This document shows, piece by piece, positions 10,372 through 20,400 of a DNA stretch of 64,000 bases (the stretch's first letter is position 1; the number at the start of each line of letters is the position of its first letter). The translations under genes and the position numbers were made by a program. The stretch lies in NCBI RefSeq assembly GCF_047511655.1, contig NC_133401.1, positions 42,675,570 through 42,739,569 of the forward strand, read 5' to 3'. The notes beneath the pieces were generated by a model. That model was given only the letters and a program-made list of their open reading frames with translations. It ran no database searches and was not told the DNA's origin. This DNA is from Castor canadensis. Its lineage: Eukaryota > Chordata > Mammalia > Rodentia > Castoridae.

Positions 10372-10450
<79 letters not shown>
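10372..10450. repeat. Compound (CA)n(GA)n microsatellite
   Basis: A (CA) tract at about 10372-10402 abuts a (GA) tract at about 10405-10450, directly at the 3' end of the SINE. It most likely evolved from the SINE tail. Alternating and purine tracts of this type are length-variable. Confidence 0.95.
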
Positions 10451-11514
10451 ACACACTAGAATGGAAGTGGATGCTAGCTCAGATGATGGGATCATTAGTT
10501 TTTAATTCTCTCACCCTCAGGAACAATTATTACGTTAATAAACAAAAATCCAAGTTCTCCAGGGCTTCAGTTTTCCTGGGCATAAGAGAGGATGCTAGTC
10601 TGCTCTTATTTTTGCCTGGGCTTGAGTTCTGGACTGGGAGGAATGACCCTTGTGGGCAACCTGCCCATGATCACCGTGTCCTGGGTCTAATGGGTCACCT
10701 AATTTTAGTGCCTAGCATGTGTGGTGCAGCTGCCTAAGGGTGGCCTCAGCTGCCTGGCTGACAGTTTAGGGTGGCGTTGGTAACATCGGCAGCATCTCTG
10801 CCAGGCTGATGAGGTCAGAGCACAGCTTGAATCCCAAGGGGATTCTCAAGTGTCCATGACACAGAACATCACAACCTGCATTGATCCCTGGCCTAGCCGA
10901 GGTGAGGGAGCAGCCTTGGGGAGCAAGGAAGAAAAAAGTGCTGCGGGCTAGAAGTGCTGAAATGTCAGTGTACTGGAACCCCAGAAACCAGCCTGCCATC
11001 AGGGTTTCCAGTTTATGGCTTGAACTTGACTCTCAGTCCGATCCCATCTGTCAGTTGGGGACTTGCCTGGATACATGAACATTTCCTCCGAAAGGTCTTG
11101 GCTGAAGGTCTTGTCTGATAGCAGGCATGTGTGTGCACTGTGTCCTTAACCAGAATAACTGGAGGTGTGGGGTCTCAAGGAGTGCAAACTTGAGAACACC
11201 TCTACTGGGGCGAGAATTCAAGGGCAAATGGAGAGCAGGGCTCAGGTCAGGAGGGATGGTTTGGTCACCATGGCTTCCTCCCTGATCACCTTTTTCAGCC
11301 TGTGCCACCTGATTTGTAAGTGAAGCCATCTTCCTAACACATTCTTTCTTATCACACCCCCTCTGACTTGGCTCTGCAGAGCCTGTGAATAAAAAGCACT
11401 CCCGAGTATGGCATTCTAGATCTTTCTCAACTTGGCCAAAAGCCACTTTCCTGCTCAGATACTCCCTGCTGTAGATAAACTTCATCCTGTCCTTTCTCTC
11501 TCTTTGAACACACC
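10451..11514. other. Unique noncoding stretch, no gene recognised
   Basis: A 144-codon minus frame (11051-11485) is the longest open frame but has no domain. Nothing else recognised. Confidence 0.5.
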
Positions 11515-11800
11515 ATAAATGCTCAGTTCCCTTAGACTAGGATGGTCCTCTTCAATTCTGCCTCATTTAGTCATTAGCTATTCATGGAACTCCTGTTATG
11601 GACTTGCCTGGTGAACTCCTATTCAACCCTCAAAACCTAGATGTCTTTTGGCCTCACATGCCTTTATCAGCATGACCTCCTAGGTACTCTGTCTCCACTG
11701 GTGATGGTGTCTTGCACCTCATGTTCTCACAGTGTTATGTCTGCTTTCCCCACTGGGCATTTGTAACTTTCCTCTGTGTTCCTGGCACAAGGCATAATTT
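11515..11800 (+). repeat. L2-like LINE fragment, forward orientation
   Basis: GAACTCCTATTCAACCCTCA near 11613 and the following 'cctcctaggtactctgtctcc' order resemble the forward L2 3' region (ctcctactcatccttcaag..., then the pyrimidine-rich stretch). Diverged. Confidence 0.5.
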
Positions 11801-11914
11801 TCTGTAAATAGCCGTTGGGTGTCGTCATGAAGAGAAGAGCCATCAGTGAGTGCCGACCAAGCAAGTGGGAGGATCCATCCCCTGCAGTTGTAAGGACATG
11901 GGATAATGATAGCA

Positions 11915-12155
11915 TATAGTGTCAGCTTACACTTACCAAGCGCAGACTGTGTTCTAGTCCTTGTACTGAGTGCTTTCCATGTATTTATCCACTGAATCCT
12001 CTTCAGCCCAAGAGATCGGTCAGTTCCCCTTCCTCTTACAGATGGGGAAACTGAGGCACAGGAATGATACGTTCTTTGTTCAGGCTCACACAATCAGAAA
12101 GCAGATGAGCTGGTGTTTGAATCTATGCAGCCAGCTTTCCGGCCTATGCTCTGCA
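11915..12155 (-). repeat. Near-complete MIR, reverse orientation
   Basis: Reads as a full reverse MIR: ACCAAGCGCAGACTGTGTTC, CTTTCCATGTATTTATCCAC, then TACAGATGGGGAAACTGAGG, TGTTCAGGCTCACACAATCA and a closing GTGTTTGAATCTATGCAG. This is one of the best-preserved MIR copies here, covering about 240 bp of the 260-bp family length. Confidence 0.85.
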
Positions 12156-12825
12156 GTTTCTTTCCTGCCAAGCATGGTGAGGTTTGTACCATGGATACAC
12201 GGTTGGTGGGGGTGGTGAGGGTAGAGGGCTCTTCTGGACCAATCCAAGTGATACACTGCCACTGTCTGCCACACTGGACGGGAGTATCTTCTTTGCATTT
12301 CCTCCAGTGTGATGCATTTATTTACCTGTGTTTATGAAGCACTGCTACTTGCCAGTCCCATGCTAGGCACCGAGTGTATGAAGTGGAGCAGGGTTGAGTT
12401 GACTGGCCTGGTTCTCATGTCCAGCCCAATAGGGCAGTCCTGGTCCAGATCCCAGCTGTGTCCGTTGCTGTTTGCATTTATCTTGGGTCCTGGGGTGGAC
12501 TGGGGTGTTTCTGAGGACCTTATGCCTTCCCCACTTTCCTTCTGTCCAGGGCTCTGTTGCCTTGTGTATGGTCAGATTTTTGACTTGGTAACAATATTTT
12601 CCAACATTGAATCTTGGGAGAACATATTTGAATGCCACGGTGGAGCTTAAAGCTGGGGGCAGTGATTCTCGAATGCACTACAGGAGGATTGGGAGCATCG
12701 GGGAGAGATCTGTCCGGCTCCTGACACCCACCACGGAGCTTCTCTGGGGCTCAGTTTGCAGATTCCACTTCTCCACTTGGGCTGGAGGAGAGATGTCTTA
12801 GATGAAGGAATTAGGGGTGACCATG
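12156..12825. other. Unique noncoding stretch, no gene recognised
   Basis: A piece near 12310-12375 (a 'tatttacctgtgtttatgaagc' and 'ctaggcaccgag' order) may be a weak MIR or L2 remnant. Open frames are 113 codons or fewer, with no domain. Confidence 0.45.
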
Positions 12826-13612
12826 GTCTGAATGTTAGTTTGCTAAGGTTGGCACGACAAAGTACTACAAAGTAGGAAGGTCCCTTAAAGTCCAAAATCA
12901 GGTTGTTAGCAGGGTAAGCTCCTTTCTGGAGGCTCTGAGACATGACACAGTCATGTCTGTCTCCTAGCTTCTTGAGAGAGCTGGCAACCCTTGGTGGTTC
13001 CTTGGCTTGTGGAAGCATTGCACCAGTCTTTCTTCATCACCTTATGGCCTTTTCCACATTCTGTGTTCAGAGTTCCCTTTTCTCATAAGGACACCAGCCA
13101 TATAGGATTAGGGGCTCACACTACTGCACTATGGTTTCTTTTCCTTTTCTTTTCTCTTTTCTTCTTTCCCTCTCCCTCCCCTTCCCTTTTTTCTCTTTCT
13201 TTCTTCTTCCTTCCTTTTCTTCTATTTCCTGTATGTATATGAAGCTCATCAACCATATTCCCTCACCTTCATCTCCTTCATTCCCCCTCCCCAACTTTAC
13301 CTATTTCATAGTCCTGACATTCATTTTTAATTTCAAAGTCAATGTTCAAAGAGGTTTCTCAATGTATCCCAACTGTGAATATACTTACCTTTGGTCAGTT
13401 CAACTCCCTCTGGTACTCTCCCTTACCCTTTCCCTCCAACCCTCCTGTTACTCAACAGCTTTCAGTGCACATTGGTGGGTCCTCTACCTGCACAGATGTA
13501 ATGAATTTCAGTATTGTTGACTCTATCATGATTTCATTTTAGTGAACTATATCTGCAATTTTCTCTCACATGGTGTCACATTCCGAGGTACTGGGGAGAC
13601 AATTCGGCATGT
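12826..13612 (-). repeat. MLT1-type ERVL-MaLR solo LTR, split by an L1
   Basis: The left part (12826-13135) shows TTAGTTTGCTAAGGTTGGCA, AAAGTACTACAAAG, GTTCCTTGGCTTGTGGAAGC and CATATAGGATTAGGGGCTCA, in the order of a reverse-complemented MLT1 LTR. The matching end, GTGTCACATTCCGAGGTACT, is found only at 13574-13593, after about 430 bp of L1-type sequence. It is an old noncoding LTR of a long-extinct mammalian endogenous retrovirus-like element. No viral gene is present. Confidence 0.75.
13136..13562 (-). mobile_element. Truncated L1 3' end nested in the LTR
   Basis: A T/C-rich tract (reverse poly(A) tail, 13136-13230) leads into ATATGAAGCTCATCAACCAT, TCCCAACTGTGAATATACTT and CCCTTACCCTTTCCCTCC. 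The same order occurs in the L1 3' UTR at 21.87-22.25 kb. It is severely 5'-truncated and carries no ORF2 coding part. Confidence 0.75.
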
Positions 13613-13869
13613 TAAAGACTTGCTGAAGGGACTACTTGAGAGCCTCTTTGTGAAATTGCTGCACTTGTGGCACCTGTTGCCTCTTTCTCTCTTGAGGGAC
13701 CCAGAAAAGCAGATGTTGGTCCTGAGCCTGCCCCAGCCTCAGCTGGAGGGGTTCCTGACGATGGCCTTGGGAGAGACAGTGAAGATGGCTGAGGGGCTAG
13801 GGCAGCAGGCTCTGGTCCCCTCTCCTTCTGCCTTTCTACTAGAAATGCAAATGGCACCTGGGGAGGAAT
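13613..13869. other. Unique noncoding stretch, no gene recognised
   Basis: Follows the LTR remnant. Overlapping open frames of 111 (plus) and 81 (minus) codons have no domain. Confidence 0.45.
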
Positions 13870-14060
13870 CCTTTTAAGGGATGAAAGCAGTTTTTAAAAA
13901 GACATTAATCTCCTCACTCACTTCCTTTTGATGACTGGAGATGAGTGACAAGCTTCGTAATTGAAGATGGTGGAGCCGATAAATCGGCCAGTAGCCTGGG
14001 GAGGGTTGTCTTGGGCTGTGAATCACTGTGCGCTACACCGATTGGAGTGTCTGCCTGATG
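13870..14060. promoter_or_regulatory. Candidate conserved regulatory block
   Basis: Repeat-free block with homeobox- and bZIP-like words: AAAAAGACATTAATCTCC near 13896, CGTAATTGAAGATGG near 13955, and GATAAATCGGCCAGTAG at 13978, plus retained CpGs near 14030-14040. The composition differs from the flanks and resembles conserved noncoding elements. Function unproven. Confidence 0.35.
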
Positions 14061-14850
14061 GTATCTCCAGGGGCCCTGGGAGCCTCTTGCTGGCGTAGGA
14101 AGACGTGTAAAAGCTTGAGTGAAGCTGGTTTCTGGATACTGGCTGCAGTGTCCTGGCCCAGGGATGCTCCCCAGGGAGGTGCTGCTGCAGCAGGTGGCAG
14201 AAATAAGTGCCTACTGTGTGTAGGCACCTGGTTAGGGGTCGGCTGGCATAGGTGTGTGAGAAATGTCTGTTGAATGGGAGCATGGAAGGCTCAGGGAAGG
14301 TACCCTGAATGCACAGCAGCTCTCCCCAGCATATTCCTCAGCCCACCCAGGAACTCTCAGCTCATGGAGATCCTCTGTCCAGTATGCTGCCAGGAGTGCA
14401 GGAATGTGGCTTTTCAGGGAAGACCTGCCCTTTCTTGTGTAAGCACACATGCCCCACACTTGGGCAAGTACCTCGGGAGGCACATAGTCTACCACTTGAG
14501 CCATGTCCCCAAGGGGCAAGTACTTTGGGATCTCCTATACTCAGCTGAACCTGTGTGCTCTGTGTGAGGATATGGATAGCAGCAAGCAGAGGAAGCCAAG
14601 GCAAGGCCTCCCGACTCTGGGAGCCCCCAGGGCCAGGCCTGGAGTGTAGCCAGCACCTGGGACAGGTCTAGTCCTGAGCTGGGGGACCTGAGGAGAGTGC
14701 AGGTGAACAAGAGCTCTCTTCACTCCACCCTTCCCAGAACCCTTCCAGTGTGGATGCTGAGGCACCCCAGAAAGTGTAGCTCTCAGATGGGGTGTATACT
14801 AAGGCAATATACACAGAGGGGCTGGGGGGGGAGTGATTTGGGGCTGCAAT
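14061..14850. other. Unique noncoding stretch with SINE crumb
   Basis: GC-rich sequence. CTACCACTTGAGCCATGTCC near 14489 is a short ID-like fragment, too short for a firm call. GCAGCAGGTGGCAG at 14187-14200 resembles the CTCF core motif. No gene recognised; open frames up to 97 codons overlap on both strands. Confidence 0.45.
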
Positions 14851-14851
14851 C

Positions 14852-14892
14852 CTGTGTGTGTGTGCATGTGTGTACATAGGTAGGTAGGTAAA
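14852..14892. repeat. TG-rich and (GGTA)n simple repeat
   Basis: A short TGTGTG/GTGCATG tract is followed by three GGTA units. Minor simple repeat next to an L2 remnant. Confidence 0.8.
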
Positions 14893-15025
14893 GGGGGTGT
14901 TCATTCATTCATTCACTATTTATTCATTCAAAGTGCCAGTCATTATGTTTGTCTCTGGGTTCCAAGGTGGGAACAAAACTGACCTAGTCCCTGTCCTCAT
15001 GGAGCACAGTCTGTGAAGCAGACAG
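14893..15025 (-). repeat. L2 LINE 3' terminus, reverse orientation
   Basis: The TTCATTCATTCATTCAC terminal repeat, AAAGTGCCAGTCATTATG, and GTCCCTGTCCTCATGGAGCA are diagnostic reverse L2 3'-end words. Confidence 0.8.
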
Positions 15026-16599
15026 ACCTGGATCCAGGAATGGTGCTGGTGCTGCCAGGGAAGGCAGGGGAGAGGGAGGGTACTCTACTGTTGTCATTAG
15101 TTTGTGACTTTTCCTAATGCCAGGGTAGGCATACTTTTTGTTTACTTGTTATGTTGGAGCCAACTCTTGATCATTTGACAGCAGACCAGCTTGGGTGTTC
15201 CAGGTGCCTTTCCTGTCCTTCAGACTGCTGCCCAAGTCCTTGATGGCCCCCAAGTCTTTGGAGAGTATTTGGTGGAGGAGGGAGTGAAGATGACATAGAG
15301 TGTCCCCAACATAGGACAATGACTCTGAGCCCCTGGGCCAGTGATCCATTCCTGAGTGAGGACAGGGGACTGATCAGCTAGCAGCACATCACTCCCAGGT
15401 ACCTTTTCTTCCCTCCCCCCGACTCCCACCCACCTCATGCCACAGGTTTCATTGGGCTCCATGGCTTCTTCTCCAGGGAGGTACTCAGGGATGGCAGTGA
15501 CCTTCTCTGGGAGCCTTCATGCAGGGACTTGGGTGTATTGCCCTGTGACATTGCTATGGAGGTTCTTCCAGTACAGAGGACAGGCATTGGGGGCCACAGG
15601 TCCAAGTGGCCCTCCTAGCTGTGCTGCATCAAGCCATATGGCAGTTTTGAGGCAAAGGAAAAAATTAATAATACTGGTTCTGGCTATCATTTTGGTATTT
15701 TTAACATAATTGATTTTTGTACTAGTTCTGGTACTTTAAAAAAATAGTGCACGGAAATAGTGTTCATCTTGATTCCTGAGTTTTGGAGCTGCCCTTGCAT
15801 TTCCTTGCTCACCTCGGGCCTGACTCTGCTTTTTGGGTCAGATTCAGAAGGTTCTCTCTCCATGTCTGAGAGCTTCCTCTAGTCCTTTCTCCGGAAGAGG
15901 AAGGCAAGAGTAAGCTGGGTGCACAGGACAGCAGGGCTAGTGACACAGTCATCCTCCATTTTCTGAGGATCTGCCACAGCACCTGCAGGCTTGAGTGTGG
16001 GCTGAGCTGAGGCGACCACAGTGGTCCTGCTTCTCCAGCCTGGCCCTGAGTGAGGCCTTCCACTCCTCTTGGGGGCAGAGGCCCTGCCTTGGAGCTGCCT
16101 GTGCTGAAGACACTGTCTTGGGGGAAGAGACCAAATGCCGTGAGCTCCTGGGGCTGAGGATAGGAAAGGAGGTCTTGGAGGCTGGGGTCCCCAGAAACCA
16201 GCCCCGGCAGCTGGGTGTATATTTGGGTCGCCAGGGAGCCCGTGTCATGCTGGCTGGCTGGCTGACTGCGAGCAGTGTTGGCAGGGCCTGGGCTCCTGGG
16301 CCTGATGCTCAGCACTCAGCAAATAATAAATAATAATAATATCTCCAGCATGTTTGGGGAGCCCAAGGGGGGAGGGAACATGAAAACATGTGTTTCATCT
16401 CACAGCGGGTGCCGGAAGCTGATGTCTGCTCAACGCCTCTCTTCAGGCAGGATCTGGGGGAGCAGCTGCAGCTTGGGACAAGCAGAGGGTAAGCAAGGGA
16501 GGGTAGGGGCTGCCCTGGAAGCAGGGAGCTCGGGGGAGTTGTCTGGAGGGGTCTCTGAACTGCTCTTTGTAATCTGCCTTGGCTGTCCCCAGATGTCCT
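15026..16599. other. Unique noncoding stretch, no gene recognised
   Basis: A 168-codon minus frame (15809-16315) overlaps a 112-codon plus frame and a 99-codon minus frame; none has a domain. 15660-15770 is a short AT-rich patch. A tandem AATAAT run occurs at about 16320-16342. Confidence 0.5.
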
Positions 16600-16740
16600 T
16601 TGGGACATGGAGATGGTCAGGCTTGGGGTTCAGTCTTGGATCTGTCAAGTCAGACAAATCACTGAGTCCTGAGCTGCCTGTTTTTTCACTTGTAAAATGG
16701 GAGGTTGCAGCCATTGCTGGCCCTGCTGGGGATAAGGCTT
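16600..16740 (+). repeat. MIR fragment, forward orientation
   Basis: GTCAGACAAATCACTGAGTC, then TGCCTGTTTTTTCACTTGTAAAATGGGAG-like order, matches forward MIR (gtgaccttgggcaagt..., cagtttcctcatctgtaaaatggg). Confidence 0.65.
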
Positions 16741-17609
16741 AGCTGGGCCTGTCACTGGTCCTCAGGGTGAGGCCTGGGTTCAGGCTTCTGGGGAAGGACC
16801 CTGAGGAGGAGGGCATTATGGGTGGCTGGCACTAGCATGGTGTTTGGGAGGAATTCTGCAAACCTTTGCTCTGCCGCTAAGTGGTCCAGTGCAGCTGGCA
16901 CCTGTTATGGTTTGTTGACCGACTGCAGGACCCAGGAGCTTTCGTGGAGCAGGGGATGGAGATTGAGTGCTTGGTGCCGAAGCCCTCTGGGGACTTGGTG
17001 GTGTGGGTGAAGACCCTTTGGCACCTGCAAATGGGGACTTAGCACCGACATCTTAGGTGGCAGCTCCCGAGGTGGCAGGACCCGATGGGGAAGTTGAGTC
17101 ATGCTGAGACAATGGGGGCTTGGGAAGGGCCCTGGCACAGCCTCCTCCCCCAGCCTATCTTCAGGAGCGTGCGCAGGAGCTGGGGCCTTGCTATGGGAGG
17201 GTGGGGAATGGTGCTACCTTTTCCCCAGTGAGGCTGTGTTTCCCCTGCTCAGCCCAGAAAGCAGGGTGGGAGCCCCAGTCCTCTTTGACAGGACACCTTC
17301 CTGTGTCCCTGAATCTGCCTTTGTGCTGTGGCTCCCTGGGTGAGCGAGTCTCGGAGGAGCAGATGTCCAGGTAGCCCTTCTATGTGTGGAAGTTTGCACA
17401 GCCTCCCTGGGAGGAGAAATATGACTAGCAGCTTCCTTTTCAGGGCTTTGTACTCCCCCTCTCCTGACTCCTGGCTTCTCCAAATGGGCTGTTGTCCCTA
17501 CTTACCAAGGGCCCCCTCCCTGTCTTGAGGTGGTGGCGCTTCCCTGGTGGGCCTGGAGGCCTAGCCACCATCCCCTTTGGCCTGGCTCCGTGCAGTGCCA
17601 CAGGGGATG
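16741..17609. other. Unique noncoding stretch, no gene recognised
   Basis: GC-rich sequence with many short open frames on both strands. No repeat or gene recognised. Confidence 0.5.
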
Positions 17610-17740
17610 GGCCACTTGTCAAATGCCATTGTTTAATTTTCTTCGCTCAGACTCTGCTTGTTCCAACACCCTGCAATGACACGGGTGTTAACCGAGCACC
17701 AGGGACTATAATTACCCGGGGTTGAGAGACAAGACTCTCC
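17610..17740. promoter_or_regulatory. Candidate conserved regulatory block
   Basis: Compact block with CAATGACACGGGTGTTAACC near 17674 and GACTATAATTACCCGGGGTT near 17704, an AT-rich homeobox core flanked by GC-rich, CpG-retaining sequence. It is unlike its neighbours and typical of conserved enhancer cores. Conservation not testable here. Confidence 0.35.
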
Positions 17741-19254
17741 TGGTGCTGGAGCAGCTGCAGGCAAGAGCTGCCACCTGATCTGTCCCCAGAGAGGAGCCGC
17801 TCCAGTCGGCCTCGTGTCTAAGAAGCTGTGGAGTTTGTGCCCTTCACCCTTGCATTTGTCTGACTGTACCCCCGTGGGGATTCTGCCCTGCTCACCCGCA
17901 GTGCTTCTCTTGGTGGTGCAGATTCGTGGCTGTTGGTGTGGAGCGTGGCTGGCACTGCTCAGAGTGCCTGAGAGGAAGGATAGGCACCTTGTGTGGTCTT
18001 GCAGACGTGCCAAGGCTGCTATGCAGCTCTGACTGCATGGGGGCTGAGGAGGGGGCTTGCAGTGGTGGCCACAGCCAGCAAGGGGCCTTTACTGAAGAGA
18101 AATGAGGATTCTTGCATCTAGGTTCAGGTCCATGGTGGAACAGACCAGACTCAGTGGTGAGTATTTTGGCTACAAAGTTGGAGTCAGCTGGTCACGTGCC
18201 ATGGTTGCTTAGTGAACACTCTCAAAAGCCACCTTCAGATGCATGACTGAAGTTTATGAGTCTTTTTCGAGTGAAGGGACAGGGTGTTTTGGGAGAGGGT
18301 CCTCACTGTAAGAGGAACAAGCAGCCTGGAGCTGGCACTTTGTCATGTGAGGGGTGTTTTGGGATCCATGGCCACTCTGGGAAGGGACTTTTTTTTGGCA
18401 GGTGTGAGGAGGAGCAGCTGCTGACTGGGTTCATCTCTGGGGAGGAAGGTTTGTGCTCAGCTACTGATTTATCAGAGGACCGAGACAGGGCTGGACTGTA
18501 TTGTCAGGGCCTGTGTCCCTGGTCATTGGGGTTGGTCTCTGGCGGGTAGAACTGGGTAGTTGCTGTTGACACGAGGAGAGATGATTCCTGTCTGGGAAGG
18601 GGCTCAGGCTAGACCTCCCTCCCCAGGCAGAGGGTATCCAGCCCTGAGGCTAGTCCTGGCTGTCTACCAATTGGCAGGAGGAGGTCTCTCTCACTTTCTG
18701 TGCCTCTGTGTTCCTGTCTAGAGGTCCTGCTCCTTCTGGGGTTTTGTCCTGTGGATGGTATAAAAGAGGCCCGGGGAGTAGGGTGCAGATGGGGCTCTGG
18801 GAGCCCTTTGCATGTGCAGGATGCAGATAAGTGAGCTGGAGCGTGGCAGAGCCTGTGCAGGTCAGTATTTCTGGATGGAACACTTCCTCCTGAGACTTAT
18901 GGGTCCTCAAGGAAACTGTGGCCCTGGGAATGTGATTACTCAGGGTGTGTCTGTTTGGTTGGTGTTAGGACCTGGGAACATCTGTGGTTGCAGGGCTGGG
19001 GGAGGTGGAGGCCCTCATGGTGGTCTTCTCCTGGTCTAGGTCCAGTGAGCTCTGGCCTTGGCTGAGCACATAGCAAGCCCTTTCTTGTTTGGCCTTCTGC
19101 TGATGGGCACAGACCCACTGCCAATGGTGATGCTTATCTCTGGGAGCCAACGCTAGACTTCCTGAGGGTCCCCTGGTCTTCTGGGCTTCCTCCAGGGCAA
19201 AGGGACAGGGTCTGGGGAGGAAGGAGAAACTGGAGCTCATAGGGAGCATCAAAG
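17741..19254. other. Unique noncoding stretch with isolated TATA box
   Basis: GC-rich unique sequence, CpG-poor. The only notable signal is the TATA-box candidate at 18759. Open frames are short (126 codons or fewer) and have no domain. Confidence 0.5.
18759..18766 (+). promoter_or_regulatory. Strong TATA-box candidate
   Basis: TATAAAAG followed by AGGCCCGGGGAG matches an ideal TATA box with G/C-rich flank, the layout of a core promoter. Transcription would start near 18790. An octamer-like TTTGCATGT follows at about 18808. No coding exon is recognised downstream, so this could be chance or an unannotated noncoding transcript. Confidence 0.3.
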
Positions 19255-19420
19255 GGCTGGTGCGAGGTTTATTGGGGCCTTTACTGCCCTAGTTTTCATT
19301 ATTTACACCCTGTTGGTTCTAGGAGCTCCCGTTAAACGTGTAATAAATATAAAAATATTTTACAGGCCAGTGAAAATTCCACAGCAAAAATAACTCTATA
19401 AAGAGGGATTTCACCCTGCC
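19255..19420. promoter_or_regulatory. Candidate conserved AT-rich block
   Basis: Repeat-free sequence with GTTAAACGTGTAATAAATAT near 19331, AAAAATATTTTACAGGCC near 19350 and CAAAAATAACTCTATAAAG near 19384, reminiscent of MEF2, homeobox and FOX sites. It sits sharply between GC-rich flanks. Confidence 0.35.
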
Positions 19421-19679
19421 CTGCCCGCTGCCGAGTTGTGTGGCATTGCTCTGAGCCTGCTGGCTGGCAGCAGGACAGTGAGGCGGCTGCCCCCCAGTCA
19501 TGGCGGGGGGCATGGCCACTGTTTCATCAGCCCCTTTCCAGCCTGTGTACAGAGTTGATCCTCCCAGGCTGAGCCTGCCGGTTCTCCCAGGTGGCAGTGG
19601 TGAGCATGGGCTGGAGTTGGGCCAGGGCTCCAGGTTGGGCTAGAAGGTAGGTAGGATTGAAAAGACATCACAAAGAGTG

Positions 19680-19800
19680 ATTTGGAGCAAGGGCTCTTGG
19701 TCAGACTGCATGGGTTGCAGCGGTACCTCTACCAGTTAGCTGTGTGCCCTTGGGAAGATGACTTGCCCTTTTTGTGGCTTCGTATCCTCTTTGTTAAGTT
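19680..19800 (+). repeat. MIR fragment, forward orientation
   Basis: CAGACTGCATGGGTTGCAGC, then ACCAGTTAGCTGTGTGCCCT and TGGGAAGATGACTTGCCC, follow the forward MIR order from the tRNA-derived end into the core. Confidence 0.75.
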
Positions 19801-20235
19801 TTGTCTTACCTGATTGTTGTTAAGTTGCTTTGACTCAGGATGTATGCTCCCCCTTCCTCTTGAAACTCTGGACCCCTCTCCCACAGGTCTTGGCCCCCAG
19901 ATCACTGCACCTGCCACCATCTGGAGGGGGGCAATTCTAGGGCTCTCACACCTGACTGGCTTTATCCCTACTTCTTCTGACTTCCCTGTTTCTGTCTATC
20001 CTGACACTTAAAAGAGCCCCAAATGGAGCCAGATGAGGAGGGGAGTGGGGCAGGGAAATGTGGGGGCAGCATCTCTGCCTAGCTGGACCCAGGATCAGGT
20101 GTGTGTGGGATCCTACAAAGTGCCAGCCTTTCTGCAGCCACATGAGGAGAAGGCTGCCTCAGCACAGGTCACCTGAGAGAGAGCAGGATGAGCCCCGATG
20201 AGCCTGCCCAGTGTGAGGCAGGCCTTGAGCTGTGG
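19801..20235. other. Unique noncoding stretch, no gene recognised
   Basis: No repeat family or gene recognised. Confidence 0.5.
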
Positions 20236-20400
20236 GCTTTCTGATACAGCCCTAGGAGGCAGGTGCTGTTGTGACTCCTGTTTTAGGGATGAGAACACTG
20301 AGGCCTGGCAGGTCTACCAACTTTCCCAGTGTGAGGCTGCAGGGAGACAGTGGGACTGGAACTGGAAACCAGGGTGATCTGAGTGCAGGCCAGATCCCTC
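20236..20400 (-). repeat. MIR, reverse orientation
   Basis: TTTTAGGGATGAGAACACTG followed by AGGCCTGGCAGGTC and AGTGTGAGGCTGCAGGGAGA is the reverse MIR core; the gain of GGACTGGAACTGGAAACC matches its tRNA-side sequence. Confidence 0.7.

Noticed and set aside
10116..10495. Ser/Leu-Cys/Val repeat proteins on the minus strand
   Set aside because: Translation of the (CA)n(GA)n microsatellite and SINE.
14480..14515. ID SINE fragment
   Set aside because: Only about 30 bp match (CTACCACTTGAGCCATGTCC); too short for a confident call.
15809..16315. 168-codon minus-strand open frame
   Set aside because: Overlaps 112-codon plus and 99-codon minus frames; no recognisable protein features.
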